Source: Burkholderiales bacterium (GTDB lineage Bacteria > Pseudomonadota > Gammaproteobacteria > Burkholderiales > Burkholderiaceae_E). Taken from it: a stretch of DNA of 64,000 bases. This document shows positions 16,655 to 26,157 of the stretch, one piece after another (position 1 is the first letter of the stretch; each line of letters opens with the position of its first letter). The translations under genes and the position numbers were made by a program. Where the stretch lies: contig CANKWX010000004.1 in assembly GCA_947487165.1 (NCBI GenBank), positions 1-64,000 on the forward strand, in the 5' to 3' direction. The notes under the pieces are model-generated. The model was given only the letters and a program-made list of their open reading frames with translations. It had not been told where the DNA came from and did not search any database.

Positions 16655-17812
16655 TCAACCCCTGGCATTGGATTCGTGCAGCGAATCATCCGCGGTTCGT
16701 TTTTCTCGATCCGGGAAGGTCAGCGCGATCAGCGCCGCGACCTGGTCGGGTGCATCCGGCGCCAGACAATCGATCACGTGCCGTTGGGGCATCGAGCGCA
16801 ACCAGGTCAGCTGGCGCTTGGCGAGCTGGCGGGTGGCCGCCACTGACTCGTCGATGAAGACCTGCCGACGCGCCGACGCTGCCGCGCCTTGATCGTCGCC
16901 GTGCTTCATGACCTGCTTCGTGACCTGCTTAGTGCCTTCACTGTAACCGTACCCCAGATCATCGAGATAGCGCCAGGCCTGCCGGTAGCCCACGCAGCGC
17001 ATCGAGGGCATGCCGGTATCGAGGTCGCCCCGCGCTCGCAGTGCCGCCACTTCGTCGAGAAAGCCCGCAGCCAGCATCGCCTCGAAACGCGCCGCAATGC
17101 GTGCGTGCAGCAGCGCGCGGTCGGCGGGCTCGAGTGCAATCGTGAGCAGCGCGGGTGGCGCTTCGGGGTGTGTGCGCGGGGCGCCGATCAGTTCGCTCAT
17201 TGGCCGCCCGCTCAGGGCATGAATCTCGAGCGCCCGCTGGATGCGCTGCGAATCACCGGGCTCAAGGCGCGCGGCGGTTTGCGGATCGATCGTTGCCAGT
17301 CGTGCGTGCATCGCCGGCCAGCCGAGCTGCGCCGCTTCCTCATCGAGCGCGGCACGCGTGGCCGGGTCGGCAGCAGGCAGGTCATCCAGGCCGCTTGCGA
17401 GCGCACGCGCGTAAAGCATCGTGCCGCCCACCAGCAGCGGCAGTCGTCCTCGGCCGCGAATCTCGACAATCAGTTGCCGCGCATCGCGCACGAAACTGGC
17501 GGCCGAATATGACTCGCTCGGATCGATCAGATCAATCAGGTGATGCGGCACGGCAGCCAGTTCGGCTGGCGTCGGCTTGGCGGTGCCAATGTCCATGCCG
17601 CGATAGACCAGCGCCGAATCGACGCTGATGATCTCGAGATCGAAGCGCTCGGCGAGACTCATGGCGATCGCGCTCTTGCCCGAGGCAGTCGGGCCGAGCA
17701 GCACGACCGCATCGGGTGGGGGCGAGCCAGGCACACCTGGCGACAGGCGTGCGTCGGACGGGTTGCGCGCATCGTCCAACGGCGACAACCCCTGCGATGC
17801 CACGAGGCTCAT
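16655..17812 (-). CDS. miaA: tRNA dimethylallyltransferase
   Basis: Adds the isopentenyl group to A37 of tRNAs that read U-starting codons. P-loop [12 protein letters not shown], then [28 protein letters not shown] and [13 protein letters not shown] are diagnostic. The ATG overlaps the mutL stop by 4 bp, giving 385 residues, longer than the usual 310-320. The excess is an N-terminal extension of about 35 residues and an insertion near residue 300 ([16 protein letters not shown]) encoded by a 12-bp direct repeat. The conserved miaA-mutL order supports the call. Confidence 0.95.
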   Translation of the reverse strand: MSLVASQGLSPLDDARNPSDARLSPGVPGSPPPDAVVLLGPTASGKSAIAMSLAERFDLEIISVDSALVYRGMDIGTAKPTPAELAAVPHHLIDLIDPSESYSAASFVRDARQLIVEIRGRGRLPLLVGGTMLYARALASGLDDLPAADPATRAALDEEAAQLGWPAMHARLATIDPQTAARLEPGDSQRIQRALEIHALSGRPMSELIGAPRTHPEAPPALLTIALEPADRALLHARIAARFEAMLAAGFLDEVAALRARGDLDTGMPSMRCVGYRQAWRYLDDLGYGYSEGTKQVTKQVMKHGDDQGAAASARRQVFIDESVAATRQLAKRQLTWLRSMPQRHVIDCLAPDAPDQVAALIALTFPDREKRTADDSLHESNARG

Positions 17813-20001
17813 CGCCCGCGCAAAAACCAGCGATCGAGTTCGGCCATCGGCACCTGCACCCAGGTCGGTCGGCCGTGGTTGCACTGGTCGGCGCCCGGCG
17901 TCGATTCCATGTCGCGCAGCAGGGCATTCATCTGCTCGAGGCTCAGCCGCTGATTGGCCCGCACCGCGGCATGGCAGGCCATGCCGGCCAGCAGCGCATC
18001 GCGCCGCTCGGTCAGCAGCCGGCTCGCGCCATGCTCGTGCAGCTCGCCGAGCACGTCGCGGGCAAGGCTCACAGGATCGCCTTTGGCGAGCAATGTTGGC
18101 ACGGCGCGTACCGCGAGCGTGTCGGGCGCGACCTGGTCGATATCGAGTCCGAAGGCCAGCAGCTGATCGCGTTCGAGTTCGGCAGTACTGATCTCGGTGT
18201 CGTCGGCGCGAAAGTGGGCGGCAATCAACAGCGGCTGCGAGGCAATCGCCTGCGCATCGAGCCCGGCTTTCAGACGCTCATAGACGATGCGCTCATGCGC
18301 GGCATGCATGTCGACCACCACCAGACCCCCCGCGTTTTGCGCGAGCACATAGATGCCATGCAGCTGGGCAATGGCATAGCCCAGCGGCGGCAGATCTGAC
18401 TGTCCGGCGGCTGAATCGGCTGACTGTTTGTCTGGGTTCTGGCCTGAGTGCGCCTGGTCGAGTGCCGGCGTACCGACGACCACGTTGGCGTCCGACGATC
18501 CGGGCCGATCTGCGTGGCGAGATCCGCCAGACGGTTCGCTGGCATCAGCGGCGTAAAAACGCATCAGCGATGACACTGACTGGTCGGCACCAGATCCGGC
18601 GCCGGAGCGCCGGGCTGAGTCGCCAAACGAGCTGCCTGTTGAACCGCTTACTGCGCTGCTTACCAAGCGGCTTCCTGAGCCAGGCCGGTAGGTCTGGTGC
18701 GAACTGCCGTTGCCCGGTCCGCTCGCGCCGCGCCCGCCGCCCGCCGGTGTCGCCAGTGGCAGTGTCGACTGCCATCGCGGCTGCACCGCCTCCTGCGGGG
18801 TCCAGGAGACAGTGTTGCTCATGGTCATGCGCGAATGGCTGTCATCGGTCGGCGACTGGATACCGGTATCGCCCGCGCCCACCCGAAGTGCCTCGCGCAC
18901 CGCATGAAACACGAAGGAGTGAATCGCCCGTGCATCGCGAAACCGCACCTCGATCTTGGCCGGATGCACATTGGCATCGACCTCGCGCGGATCGATCCAG
19001 AGAAAGAGACACCAGGCCGGATGTCGGTCGCCGTGCAGCACATCGGCATAGGCCTGCTTGACCGCATGCGACAACAGCTTGTCGCGCACGAAGCGGCTGT
19101 TCACATAAAAAAACTGTCGATCGGCCCGCGCGCGGCTGGCGGTCGGCACACCGGCCAGGCCCTGCAGGCGCAGCTCGCCCGCGATGCGCTCGATTGGCCG
19201 CGTGGCGATGTCTTCGCCGAGAACCTGTGCCACCCGATCCTGCCACCGGCCAGCTGGCCACTGCTCGACACTGCGACCATCGACATGGCAACTGAAGCCG
19301 ATGTCGGGAAAGGCGAGCGCCACGCGACGAAAGGCATCGAGCGAATGCGCGGTCTCGGTCCCTTGTGCCTTCAAAAACTTGCGTCGGGCAGGGGTCGATG
19401 AATAGAGGTCGAGCACCTCGACCGTCGTGCCCCGGGGCCCGGCTGCCGGCTGCAGCCTCGACTGCCTGGCGTCGCTGGATGCGTTGTCGCTCGGTGAATA
19501 ATCGATAAGTGCACTGTCGATCATCGTGGCCGAGTCGGCGCTGGCCACACGGCTGGTGATGCGCACTCGCGCTACCGAGGCAATCGCGGCCAGCGCTTCG
19601 CCGCGAAATCCGAGTGTGCCGACCGACTCGAGTTCGCCGAGCGAGGTGATCTTGCTGGTGGCATGGCGTGTCAGGGCCAGGCTGAGCTGATCGGCCTCGA
19701 TGCCGCTGCCGTCATCGCTGACCGAGATGCGCCGCACGCCACCTTCCTCGATGCGCAACGCGATGCGCTGCGCACCGGCGTCGATCGCGTTTTCGAGCAG
19801 CTCCTTGACCACCGAAGCGGGTCGCTCGACCACTTCGCCGGCCGCGATCTGGCTGACCAGATGATCGGGCAGGGCAGCAATCCTGCGGCGCTCGGTTTTG
19901 TTTTCGGTTTGGTCCGCAGTGCGGCCCTCGGACGAGCCGATCGCGTCGATGGATGAGGAAGGGTGGGGAGCCGCCGACCGGCCGAAGGGGATGTCTTGCA
20001 T
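17809..20001 (-). CDS. mutL: DNA mismatch repair protein MutL with endonuclease-type C-terminus
   Basis: Mismatch-repair ATPase of 730 residues. N-terminal GHKL motifs are intact: [34 protein letters not shown] and [12 protein letters not shown] Ser/Gly-rich linker follows, then a C-terminal domain with [12 protein letters not shown], fitting DQHA(X)2E(X)4E except that Gln is Met, plus [12 protein letters not shown] and CNHGRP. These are the metal-site motifs of nicking MutL proteins found in bacteria without MutH. About 40 residues precede the usual start ([11 protein letters not shown]). A TATAAT hexamer sits only 9 bp upstream of the ATG. Confidence 0.95.
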   Translation of the reverse strand: MQDIPFGRSAAPHPSSSIDAIGSSEGRTADQTENKTERRRIAALPDHLVSQIAAGEVVERPASVVKELLENAIDAGAQRIALRIEEGGVRRISVSDDGSGIEADQLSLALTRHATSKITSLGELESVGTLGFRGEALAAIASVARVRITSRVASADSATMIDSALIDYSPSDNASSDARQSRLQPAAGPRGTTVEVLDLYSSTPARRKFLKAQGTETAHSLDAFRRVALAFPDIGFSCHVDGRSVEQWPAGRWQDRVAQVLGEDIATRPIERIAGELRLQGLAGVPTASRARADRQFFYVNSRFVRDKLLSHAVKQAYADVLHGDRHPAWCLFLWIDPREVDANVHPAKIEVRFRDARAIHSFVFHAVREALRVGAGDTGIQSPTDDSHSRMTMSNTVSWTPQEAVQPRWQSTLPLATPAGGGRGASGPGNGSSHQTYRPGSGSRLVSSAVSGSTGSSFGDSARRSGAGSGADQSVSSLMRFYAADASEPSGGSRHADRPGSSDANVVVGTPALDQAHSGQNPDKQSADSAAGQSDLPPLGYAIAQLHGIYVLAQNAGGLVVVDMHAAHERIVYERLKAGLDAQAIASQPLLIAAHFRADDTEISTAELERDQLLAFGLDIDQVAPDTLAVRAVPTLLAKGDPVSLARDVLGELHEHGASRLLTERRDALLAGMACHAAVRANQRLSLEQMNALLRDMESTPGADQCNHGRPTWVQVPMAELDRWFLRGR

Positions 20002-20010
20002 GGCGGACCC

Positions 20011-20031
20011 ATTATAGGCGGCGTGTATCAT
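20011..20031. promoter_or_regulatory. Divergent -10 hexamers in the 40-bp mutL/dedA gap
   Basis: The minus strand reads TATAAT (20016-20011), 9 nt before the mutL ATG. The plus strand reads TATCAT (20026-20031), 10 nt before the dedA ATG. The resulting leaders would be at most a few bases. No convincing -35 element is visible for either. Confidence 0.5.
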
Positions 20032-20041
20032 CCGAGCCGCC

Positions 20042-20689
20042 ATGGACATCGCCCAACTCATCGACATCTTTCTGCATCTCGACAAGCATCTCGAGACGGT
20101 GGTCAGCCAGTACGGCGTATGGGTCTATGCGCTGCTCTTTGCGATCATCTTCGTCGAGACCGGGCTGGTGGTCATGCCCTTTTTGCCGGGCGATTCACTG
20201 CTTTTCGTGTGCGGTGCGCTGGCGGCGGTCGGCGGATTGTCGCTGCCGCTGTTGATCGCTCTGCTGATTACAGCAGCGGTGCTGGGCGATGCGCTCAATT
20301 ATTCGATCGGCCGTCGCATCGGGCCGCGGGTCTGGACCTTCGAGCAATCTCGCTGGTTCAATCGCAAGGCTTTTGAGCGGGCCAATGCGTTTTATGAGAA
20401 ACACGGCGCCATCACCATCATCGTGGCGCGCTTTTTGCCGTTTGTACGCACCTTCGCACCCTTTGTCGCCGGCGTGGCCGCCATGAGCTATCGCAAGTTC
20501 GCGCTCTACAACGTAGTGGGCGGCGTGATCTGGGTGGTGAGCCTCACCTGGCTCGGCTATCTGATCGGCAATCTGCCCTGGGTGAAAGCCCATTTTTCAT
20601 GGGTGGCTCTGGCGCTGATCGTGGTGCCCGCATTGCCGGCCCTCATCGAAGTCGCGCGCCACACGGTCTTCAAGCGCCGGGGCGTCTGA
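20042..20689 (+). CDS. DedA-family membrane protein
   Basis: Inner-membrane protein of 215 residues with several transmembrane segments. Family landmarks are FVETGLVVMPFLPGDSLL, GDALNYSIGRRIG, FARFLP-type motif (IIVARFLPFVRTFAPFVAGV) and a re-entrant GVIWV segment. DedA proteins are linked to lipid-carrier recycling and membrane homeostasis. The acidic and basic residues considered essential in the family (E near residue 39, R near residue 135) are present. Divergent from mutL. Confidence 0.93.
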   Translation: MDIAQLIDIFLHLDKHLETVVSQYGVWVYALLFAIIFVETGLVVMPFLPGDSLLFVCGALAAVGGLSLPLLIALLITAAVLGDALNYSIGRRIGPRVWTFEQSRWFNRKAFERANAFYEKHGAITIIVARFLPFVRTFAPFVAGVAAMSYRKFALYNVVGGVIWVVSLTWLGYLIGNLPWVKAHFSWVALALIVVPALPALIEVARHTVFKRRGV

Positions 20690-20711
20690 GACGTAACACC
20701 GGCCGCGAGGC

Positions 20712-22028
20712 TCAAGCCCCCGGTCCGCGAGCCGCAGGCGGATTGCGCCTGAAGTAGTTCCGGATTCCGATGAAGATCGCATCGGCCAGTTGTGCCTGAT
20801 AGCGCGGATCGCGCAGCTTGCGTTCTTCATCGGGGTTGCTGATGAAGGCGGTCTCGATCAGGATCGACGGCACGTCGGGGGCACGCAGCACCGCAAACCC
20901 CGCCTGTTCGATCTGGGCACTGTGCAAGTCGCCAATGCCGCGCAGCTCGCCAAGCACTGCGCCTGCGAGCTTTCGACTGTCCTTGATCTGCGCAGTCGTC
21001 GACAGATCGAGCAGCACCTTGGCCACTTCGCGGTTGCCTGCAGGCAGGTTCACGCCACCGATCAGATCGGCACTGTTTTCGCGACGCGCCAACCACCGTG
21101 CGCCCAGGCTGCTTGCGCTGCGGTCAGACAGCACAAATACCGACGAGCCCTTCGCATGAGGCAGTACGAAAGCGTCGGCATGAATCGACACGAAGAGATC
21201 GGCCGAGACCGCCCGCGCCTTGCTCACGCGGGTGGCCAGCGGCACGAAGAAGTCGGAGTCGCGGGTCATCAGCACCCGTACGCCGGGCTCCGCCTGCAAC
21301 TTTTCGCGCAGTCGCAGCGCGATGTTAAGCACCACATCCTTTTCCATCGTGCCGTTGGGGCCGATCGCACCCGGGTCCTCACCACCATGGCCAGGGTCGA
21401 TCGCAATCGTCAGCAATCGACTGACCTCGGCACCGCGCGCGCGCGGGCGGTCGGGTTCGGCGAGCATCCTGAGTGCGGCTTCGCGCTCGCGGATCAGGGA
21501 GGCGAGCGGATCGTCGCCGATGCCTGAGCCAGCCTGAGGTCTTGGCAAAGCGCCTGCCGCCGGGCTGTTGCGGGTCTGCTCGATCAGTGCTGCCAGAGGA
21601 TCGATCGGCGTCTTCGGATAAAGGTCGAGCACCAGACGATGGCGATAGATGCCGTTGGGCGCGAGCGCAAACACCTGCGGCGACACCGGCACCTTCAGGT
21701 CGAAGACCAGCCGCACGACATGGGCGCGGTTCTGGGCCACTCGCACTGTGGCGATATAGGGATCATCGGCCTGCACCTTGGCCACGATCTCGCGCAGGGC
21801 CGCATCGATATCCACACCCTCAAGGTCGACCACCACGCGAGGCGGATCGCTCGCCACGAAGTGCGAACTCTTGAGCGATTGGTCGAGTTCGAGCGTGACG
21901 CGGGTGTAATCGGGCGCGGGCCAGACCCGCACGCCAAGGATGCCGGCCCCATGGGCACGCGGCAGATCGAGTGCCAGCAATGCGCCGGGCACCGTTCTCA
22001 GGAAGCGCCTGCGGCTGCCCTCAGACAC
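20712..22028 (-). CDS. amiC: N-acetylmuramoyl-L-alanine amidase with AMIN domain (Tat-exported)
   Basis: Periplasmic zinc amidase that cleaves septal peptidoglycan. From the GTG start the N-terminus carries a twin-arginine signal (SRRRFLRTVPGALLAL). An AMIN domain spans about residues 30-140, and the Amidase_3 domain runs from about 205. Zinc ligands are H214 (DPGHGGEDPG), a Glu in MEKDVVL and the His in SIHADAF; the catalytic Glu is in IETAFISN. Length is 438 residues. The start overlaps the tsaE 3' end by 31 bp; tsaE-amiC is a conserved pair. A longer upstream frame lies inside tsaE and is not used. Confidence 0.93.
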   Translation of the reverse strand: MSEGSRRRFLRTVPGALLALDLPRAHGAGILGVRVWPAPDYTRVTLELDQSLKSSHFVASDPPRVVVDLEGVDIDAALREIVAKVQADDPYIATVRVAQNRAHVVRLVFDLKVPVSPQVFALAPNGIYRHRLVLDLYPKTPIDPLAALIEQTRNSPAAGALPRPQAGSGIGDDPLASLIREREAALRMLAEPDRPRARGAEVSRLLTIAIDPGHGGEDPGAIGPNGTMEKDVVLNIALRLREKLQAEPGVRVLMTRDSDFFVPLATRVSKARAVSADLFVSIHADAFVLPHAKGSSVFVLSDRSASSLGARWLARRENSADLIGGVNLPAGNREVAKVLLDLSTTAQIKDSRKLAGAVLGELRGIGDLHSAQIEQAGFAVLRAPDVPSILIETAFISNPDEERKLRDPRYQAQLADAIFIGIRNYFRRNPPAARGPGA

Positions 22029-22540
22029 TGCCGACCCACCTCGCTGAAGGCAAGCAGACTGACGCGGCGGGGCGACTCGGTGTCGATGTCGGTGCCTGCG
22101 GTGTGTGAGTCGGCGGCGAAGTCGAGACTGACCTGCAGATCGGGGTGGGGCAGGTCGGGGCCGGCAAGCTCCGGCCATTCGACCAGACAGACACCGGTGC
22201 CCGCGAAATATTCGTCAAAGCCTGCATCACGCCACTCGTTGGCTGCCGAGAACCGATAAAAATCAAAATGATAGACGGGAAATCTCGAAAGCTCATAGGG
22301 TTCGAGCAGTGTAAAGGTCGGACTGGCCACCCGAGCGGTATGGCCGAGCGCCGCGAGCAGGCTGCGCACCAGCGTGGTCTTGCCAACGCCCAGGGTGCCC
22401 GACAGCCAGATCACCATGCCGGGTGCGATCGAATCGGCCAGACGCCGCGCGAGCGCAGCCGTTGCCGCTTCGTTGGCGATCGCCACCGTGGCCGATTCAA
22501 TCGACGCGTCGGTGAGGGCACCGAAGGGGGCGTCGCTCAT
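21998..22540 (-). CDS. tsaE: tRNA threonylcarbamoyladenosine ATPase TsaE
   Basis: ATPase partner of TsaB/TsaD in making t6A37 in tRNAs that read ANN codons; the partner tsaD is in this window at 39.4 kb. The P-loop GTLGVGKTTLVR, SPTFTLLEPYE and YHFDFYRF motifs and the VEWPE segment are typical. At 180 residues it is slightly longer than usual because of the C-terminal tail, which overlaps amiC. Confidence 0.93.
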   Translation of the reverse strand: MSDAPFGALTDASIESATVAIANEAATAALARRLADSIAPGMVIWLSGTLGVGKTTLVRSLLAALGHTARVASPTFTLLEPYELSRFPVYHFDFYRFSAANEWRDAGFDEYFAGTGVCLVEWPELAGPDLPHPDLQVSLDFAADSHTAGTDIDTESPRRVSLLAFSEVGRQCLRAAAGAS

Positions 22541-22644
22541 GCTGGCAGCGCCGCTGTCGGGATGACTCGCGCATCGCGCCGAAGGCCGCGCGCATCGGCG
22601 CTGCCATCGCTGATCAGACCGCGCTTGTCATCGATGCGGCCACC

Positions 22645-22650
22645 TACAAT
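22645..22650 (+). promoter_or_regulatory. -10-like TACAAT 6 nt before queG
   Basis: TACAAT ends 6 nt before the queG ATG, so transcription would begin at or beside the start codon. TTGTCA lies upstream, but only 14 bp away. Confidence 0.45.
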
Positions 22651-22656
22651 GCGTCG

Positions 22657-23841
22657 ATGACTTCTCCGCCACGAGCGCCCCGCGCGCGCGCCTCGCCGAA
22701 CGCTGATGATTCCATCGGTGATTCGGCCAGCGAATCCGCCAGTGAGTCGGCCATGCAAGCCGGCGATCCGAATTTTGCCGCGCCGCCCTGGATCGATCGC
22801 CTGCGCCAGTGGGCCACCGAGCTCGGCTTTGCCGCCCTCGGTGTGTCGGATGTCGATCTGTCTGAGGCCGGGCCGGGGCTCGACCAATGGCTGGCGCAGG
22901 GCTGTCATGGCGAGATGGAGTATATGGCCCGCCATCGTGAGGCTCGCACCGAGCCGGCCAGGCTGGTGCCCGGGACGGTCCGTGCAGTGATGGTGGCCCT
23001 CGATTACGCCCCCGACGATCCGGCCTGGCTCGATCGGGCCTGGTCGACGCTGGCCGATCATGAGCGGGCTTATGTCTCGCGTTATGCGCTGGGGCGCGAT
23101 TATCACAAGGTCGTGCGTGCCCGTCTGGCAAGCCTTGCAAGACGCCTGCAGGATGAGATCGGTGCCTTCGGTTGGCGCGCCTTTTGCGACTCGGCACCGG
23201 TCATGGAGGTTGAGCTCGCCCGCCGGGCGGGCCTTGGCTGGCGCGGCAAGCACACCCTGCTGCTGGCGCGAGACGGTGGCTCGATGCGCTTCATCGGCAC
23301 GCTCTATACCGACCTTCCTCTGCCCCTCGATGCCCCGGTCGACGAGCATTGCGGCCGTTGCACCGCGTGCATGACCGCCTGCCCGACCCGGGCGATCGTC
23401 GCACCCTACCGGCTCGATGCCAGGCGCTGCATCGCCTATCTCACGATTGAACTGAAGGGCGCCATTCCGCTTGAATTTCGCGAGGCGATCGGCAACCGCA
23501 TCTATGGTTGCGACGATTGTCAGCTCGCCTGTCCCTGGAACAAATACGCGGCGCTTGCATCGTTGCCCGATTTCGCGGCGCGTCAGCGGCTCGATGAGGT
23601 GACGCTGGTTGAGCTTTTCGCCTGGAGTCAGGCGCAGTTCGATTCTCGCTTCGAAGGCTCGGCCATCCGGCGTATCGGCCATGAGCGCTGGTTGCGCAAT
23701 ATCGCGGTGGCGCTTGGCAATGCGCCGTCGAGCGATGAGGTGATTGCCGCCTTGCGCAGCCGCGAAAACGATGCCTCGCCGATGGTGGCCGAGCATGTCG
23801 CCTGGGCGCTGGCGCGCCACGGGCAGGCGATCCGGCACTGA
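22657..23841 (+). CDS. queG: Epoxyqueuosine reductase
   Basis: Cobalamin- and iron-sulfur-dependent enzyme for the last step of queuosine synthesis in tRNA. Two [4Fe-4S] motifs are visible, CGRCTACMTACPT and CDDCQLACPW. The conserved FCDSAPVMEVELARRAGLGW segment and the C-terminal HEAT-like repeat for tRNA binding are also present. The 394-residue length includes about 40 extra N-terminal residues with an SASESASES repeat. An internal ATG at 22753 (MQAGDPNF) would give a more typical length, but no ribosome site is evident there. Confidence 0.93.
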   Translation: MTSPPRAPRARASPNADDSIGDSASESASESAMQAGDPNFAAPPWIDRLRQWATELGFAALGVSDVDLSEAGPGLDQWLAQGCHGEMEYMARHREARTEPARLVPGTVRAVMVALDYAPDDPAWLDRAWSTLADHERAYVSRYALGRDYHKVVRARLASLARRLQDEIGAFGWRAFCDSAPVMEVELARRAGLGWRGKHTLLLARDGGSMRFIGTLYTDLPLPLDAPVDEHCGRCTACMTACPTRAIVAPYRLDARRCIAYLTIELKGAIPLEFREAIGNRIYGCDDCQLACPWNKYAALASLPDFAARQRLDEVTLVELFAWSQAQFDSRFEGSAIRRIGHERWLRNIAVALGNAPSSDEVIAALRSRENDASPMVAEHVAWALARHGQAIRH

Positions 23842-23845
23842 GCCT

Positions 23846-24772
23846 TCAGGAGTCCAGTTCGATCACTCGGTCGGCATTGCCAGGCTTGCAACCCTCTTCG
23901 ATCGGCTCCCAGCCCTCGCGAATCACGATGCGTCGATCGGCATGACAAAACTCGATCCGCCGTGCGCCTGACGCGCGTGCGCGGGCAAATGACTCGATCG
24001 ACTGCGGCATGCTCACGCGAAACCGCCATTGCGACAGATCGTCCTGCGGATGATCGTCACGGTGCAGCCAGGGCAGCACGCCACCCAGCCACATCAGCAC
24101 CGGGTTACCCACCTCGAATTGCGCCGGTTGGTAACCCGCCTGCGCAAGCCAATCCTGCGCCTGCACTCTGAGTTGCGCCGAATCGCTCAATTGACCCCAG
24201 GCGACCGCGAGCATTTCTGCCACCCACTGGTTGCAGTTCTGATAGCGCTGCGCAAAGGCATAGGCATTGGCGCTGTAGCTTGCGCCCAGCAGCCCGAGTG
24301 CCCGGCGATTGTCCAGCGTGATGCGCTCCAGATCGTCTGCGTTGTCCGGCAGCAGAACCACCGACAGAAAGCCGATCGACGGATCGCCGCTGCCCACCAG
24401 AAAGCCTGCAATCCCCTGGTCGAAGATGCGCGGTCGGCGTTCATCGCAATCGAAATAGAGCTGACGAACCGACCACGGGCCGTTCGGATGCGTCCTCAGA
24501 CTGATCCCGGCATGCGAATAACGCATGTCGAAACGGCTCAGATCAATGCCGGATCGCGAGATCAGGGCGACGCGGGTCGACGAGGATTCGAGCGTTGACT
24601 TGACCACCGCAGCGAAGCGCAGCACGGTGTCCTGCTGCCTGGCGTCGAGCTCGGACGGCGGATCACAGTAGTTGAATTGCCCCGCGTGGCACGCGGCCCA
24701 GGGGCCGAGTGCCAGCAGGACGACCCCTGCGACCCCTGCAACCGAGCGCGCCAGCGATCGCGCAAGGCGCAT
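23846..24772 (-). CDS. Secreted DUF2145 protein
   Basis: Exported protein of 308 residues with a signal peptide (hydrophobic VAGVAGVVLLALGPWAACHAG). Features of DUF2145 are FNYCDPPSELD, VALISRSGIDLSRF, YSHAGISLR, DQGIAGFLVG and YQNCNQWVAEML. The spaced His, Cys-Asn and Asn residues resemble a cysteine-peptidase or NlpC-like core, but the function is not known. It starts 4 bp after the preceding gene stops, so the two are co-transcribed. Convergent with queG (4-bp gap). Confidence 0.82.
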   Translation of the reverse strand: MRLARSLARSVAGVAGVVLLALGPWAACHAGQFNYCDPPSELDARQQDTVLRFAAVVKSTLESSSTRVALISRSGIDLSRFDMRYSHAGISLRTHPNGPWSVRQLYFDCDERRPRIFDQGIAGFLVGSGDPSIGFLSVVLLPDNADDLERITLDNRRALGLLGASYSANAYAFAQRYQNCNQWVAEMLAVAWGQLSDSAQLRVQAQDWLAQAGYQPAQFEVGNPVLMWLGGVLPWLHRDDHPQDDLSQWRFRVSMPQSIESFARARASGARRIEFCHADRRIVIREGWEPIEEGCKPGNADRVIELDS

Positions 24773-24776
24773 CAGA

Positions 24777-25232
24777 TCAAAGCGAGACCGGGGTGGAACG
24801 CAGGTCCTGGTGCCAGTCGTCATTGAGCAGCAGGAAGAAGGCCTTTGCGTTACCGGCATCGGCAAACTCCACCCCATACGGGCGCTGGCTTGCATTGATC
24901 GTGCCACCTGCCGCAAGGCCGGTGCGCTCGAAGGTCTGCTGCGGCAGGTCAATCACCAGCGGATCGCCGGCTTTGTCGACCGCCGCCAGCGTCATCCGGA
25001 CCATGCCCTGACGCTGGGGCGTCGGGGTGACCTCGACGATGCGGTAGGGGCCGTTGATGTTGGCCACCACGCGCTTCGAACTGGTGCTCGAATTGTCGAC
25101 CGAATTGATGCTGGCCGACGAAGCGGATGAACCGCCGGCAGCCGACGAAGCGGCAAGGCCGGCAGCCATGGCCGAGCATGATGCGGCGCCGAGCAATGCT
25201 GCAGCGGCGAGGGAGGAGAGGTGCAATGTCAT
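24777..25232 (-). CDS. Secreted hypothetical protein paired with DUF2145
   Basis: Exported protein of 151 residues; I do not recognise a named domain. A signal peptide ends near SAMAAG and is followed by an Ala/Ser-rich stretch. The C-terminal 90 residues look folded (GPYRIVEVTPT, DLPQQTFERTGLAAGG, NAKAFFLLLNDDWHQDL). AAGGA lies 6 nt upstream of the ATG. Its tight spacing with the DUF2145 gene suggests a joint function in the periplasm. Confidence 0.7.
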   Translation of the reverse strand: MTLHLSSLAAAALLGAASCSAMAAGLAASSAAGGSSASSASINSVDNSSTSSKRVVANINGPYRIVEVTPTPQRQGMVRMTLAAVDKAGDPLVIDLPQQTFERTGLAAGGTINASQRPYGVEFADAGNAKAFFLLLNDDWHQDLRSTPVSL

Positions 25233-25321
25233 CAGAATTCCTTCACGGTGATCAGCGGACGATTGAAAACAGGAACACACAACGGAAATCAGATCGGTTG
25301 CCTTGCTGAGGGTTGCGACGC

Positions 25322-26008
25322 TCAGCGAGCTTGGGGCGGGCCGGGTGGGCGCCCGCCGCCACCCTGATTCATCGGCGGACGCCCCCCCTGCCCCGGGTTG
25401 TAGCCGCTGCCGCCGTTATTGGGCGGCGGACGATAGGCCGGGCGCGGGGGCGGCGGCGGGCGGTAACCCCCACTATTGTGAGGCGGCGGGCGATAGGCCG
25501 GCCGTGGTGGCGGCGGTGGCGGCCGATAATGCGGCGGCGGCGGGCGGTAATGCGGCGGTGGCGGCCGGTAACCTGGGCGCCCGTAATAAGGAACAGGACG
25601 CCCGTTCCAGTAGCTCGACTGTCCATACCAGGGGCGGTTGTAGTAGTGCTCCCGCCAGTAGTTGTTCAGGATGAAGGTGGTGATGCCGATTCCAATCACC
25701 GCGCCTGCGACGTTCAGTGCCGCCTGGTTACCGTCGGGCTGCAGAACCATCAGATTGTTCGCTGCGACCCAGCCGCGATGGGGCGGTGATTGCACGTCAC
25801 ACCACGAGTAGTCGCCCAGACAGCCGAGCACGGTGAAGACCGTTCCGGCATAAAGGGCCGAGACCACCGGGAATTCGCGATTCGGGCCGGCCCGAAGGTT
25901 GACGTCGACCCGCGCCTGCGCGGTTTGCTGGGCCTGTACCCCCGAGGTAAGCACCGTCAGGGCAAGCAGGACTGTGATCAGAGCGGCCTTCACATGGCTG
26001 AATGGCAT
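25322..26008 (-). CDS. Secreted SH3-like protein with Pro-rich tail
   Basis: Protein of 228 residues. The signal peptide is MPFSHVKAALITVLLALTVL... ending VQAQ. An SH3b-type domain follows (VDVNLRAGPNREFPVVSAL, GWVAANNL), then a possible membrane-associated helix (AGAVIGIGITTFIL). The last 90 residues are tandem YRPPPP/PPPRPAYRPPP repeats with Gly-rich ends. GGAGGAG precedes the ATG. The combination suggests an envelope protein that binds cell wall through the SH3 fold and spans it with the Pro-rich arm. The coding repeats at 25385-25575 account for the repetitive DNA there. Confidence 0.8.
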   Translation of the reverse strand: MPFSHVKAALITVLLALTVLTSGVQAQQTAQARVDVNLRAGPNREFPVVSALYAGTVFTVLGCLGDYSWCDVQSPPHRGWVAANNLMVLQPDGNQAALNVAGAVIGIGITTFILNNYWREHYYNRPWYGQSSYWNGRPVPYYGRPGYRPPPPHYRPPPPHYRPPPPPPRPAYRPPPHNSGGYRPPPPPRPAYRPPPNNGGSGYNPGQGGRPPMNQGGGGRPPGPPQAR

Positions 26009-26157
26009 CTTGTCTCCTCCAGACTCAACTACAACACGCCTGCTGCCCGACTTTGCGCCGGACGAAGCGTATCTCCCATTTTCGAAACGGGTGGCGCCTG
26101 CCGGCCGTGGGTCAATGCGCTCGAGCAGACAACGCCGCTTGTGTTGGCATCGATCGC

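Noticed and set aside
25385-25575. CRISPR-like regular repeats
   Set aside because: The periodicity comes from codons for Pro-rich YRPPPP units within a coding region; there are no spacers of constant length.
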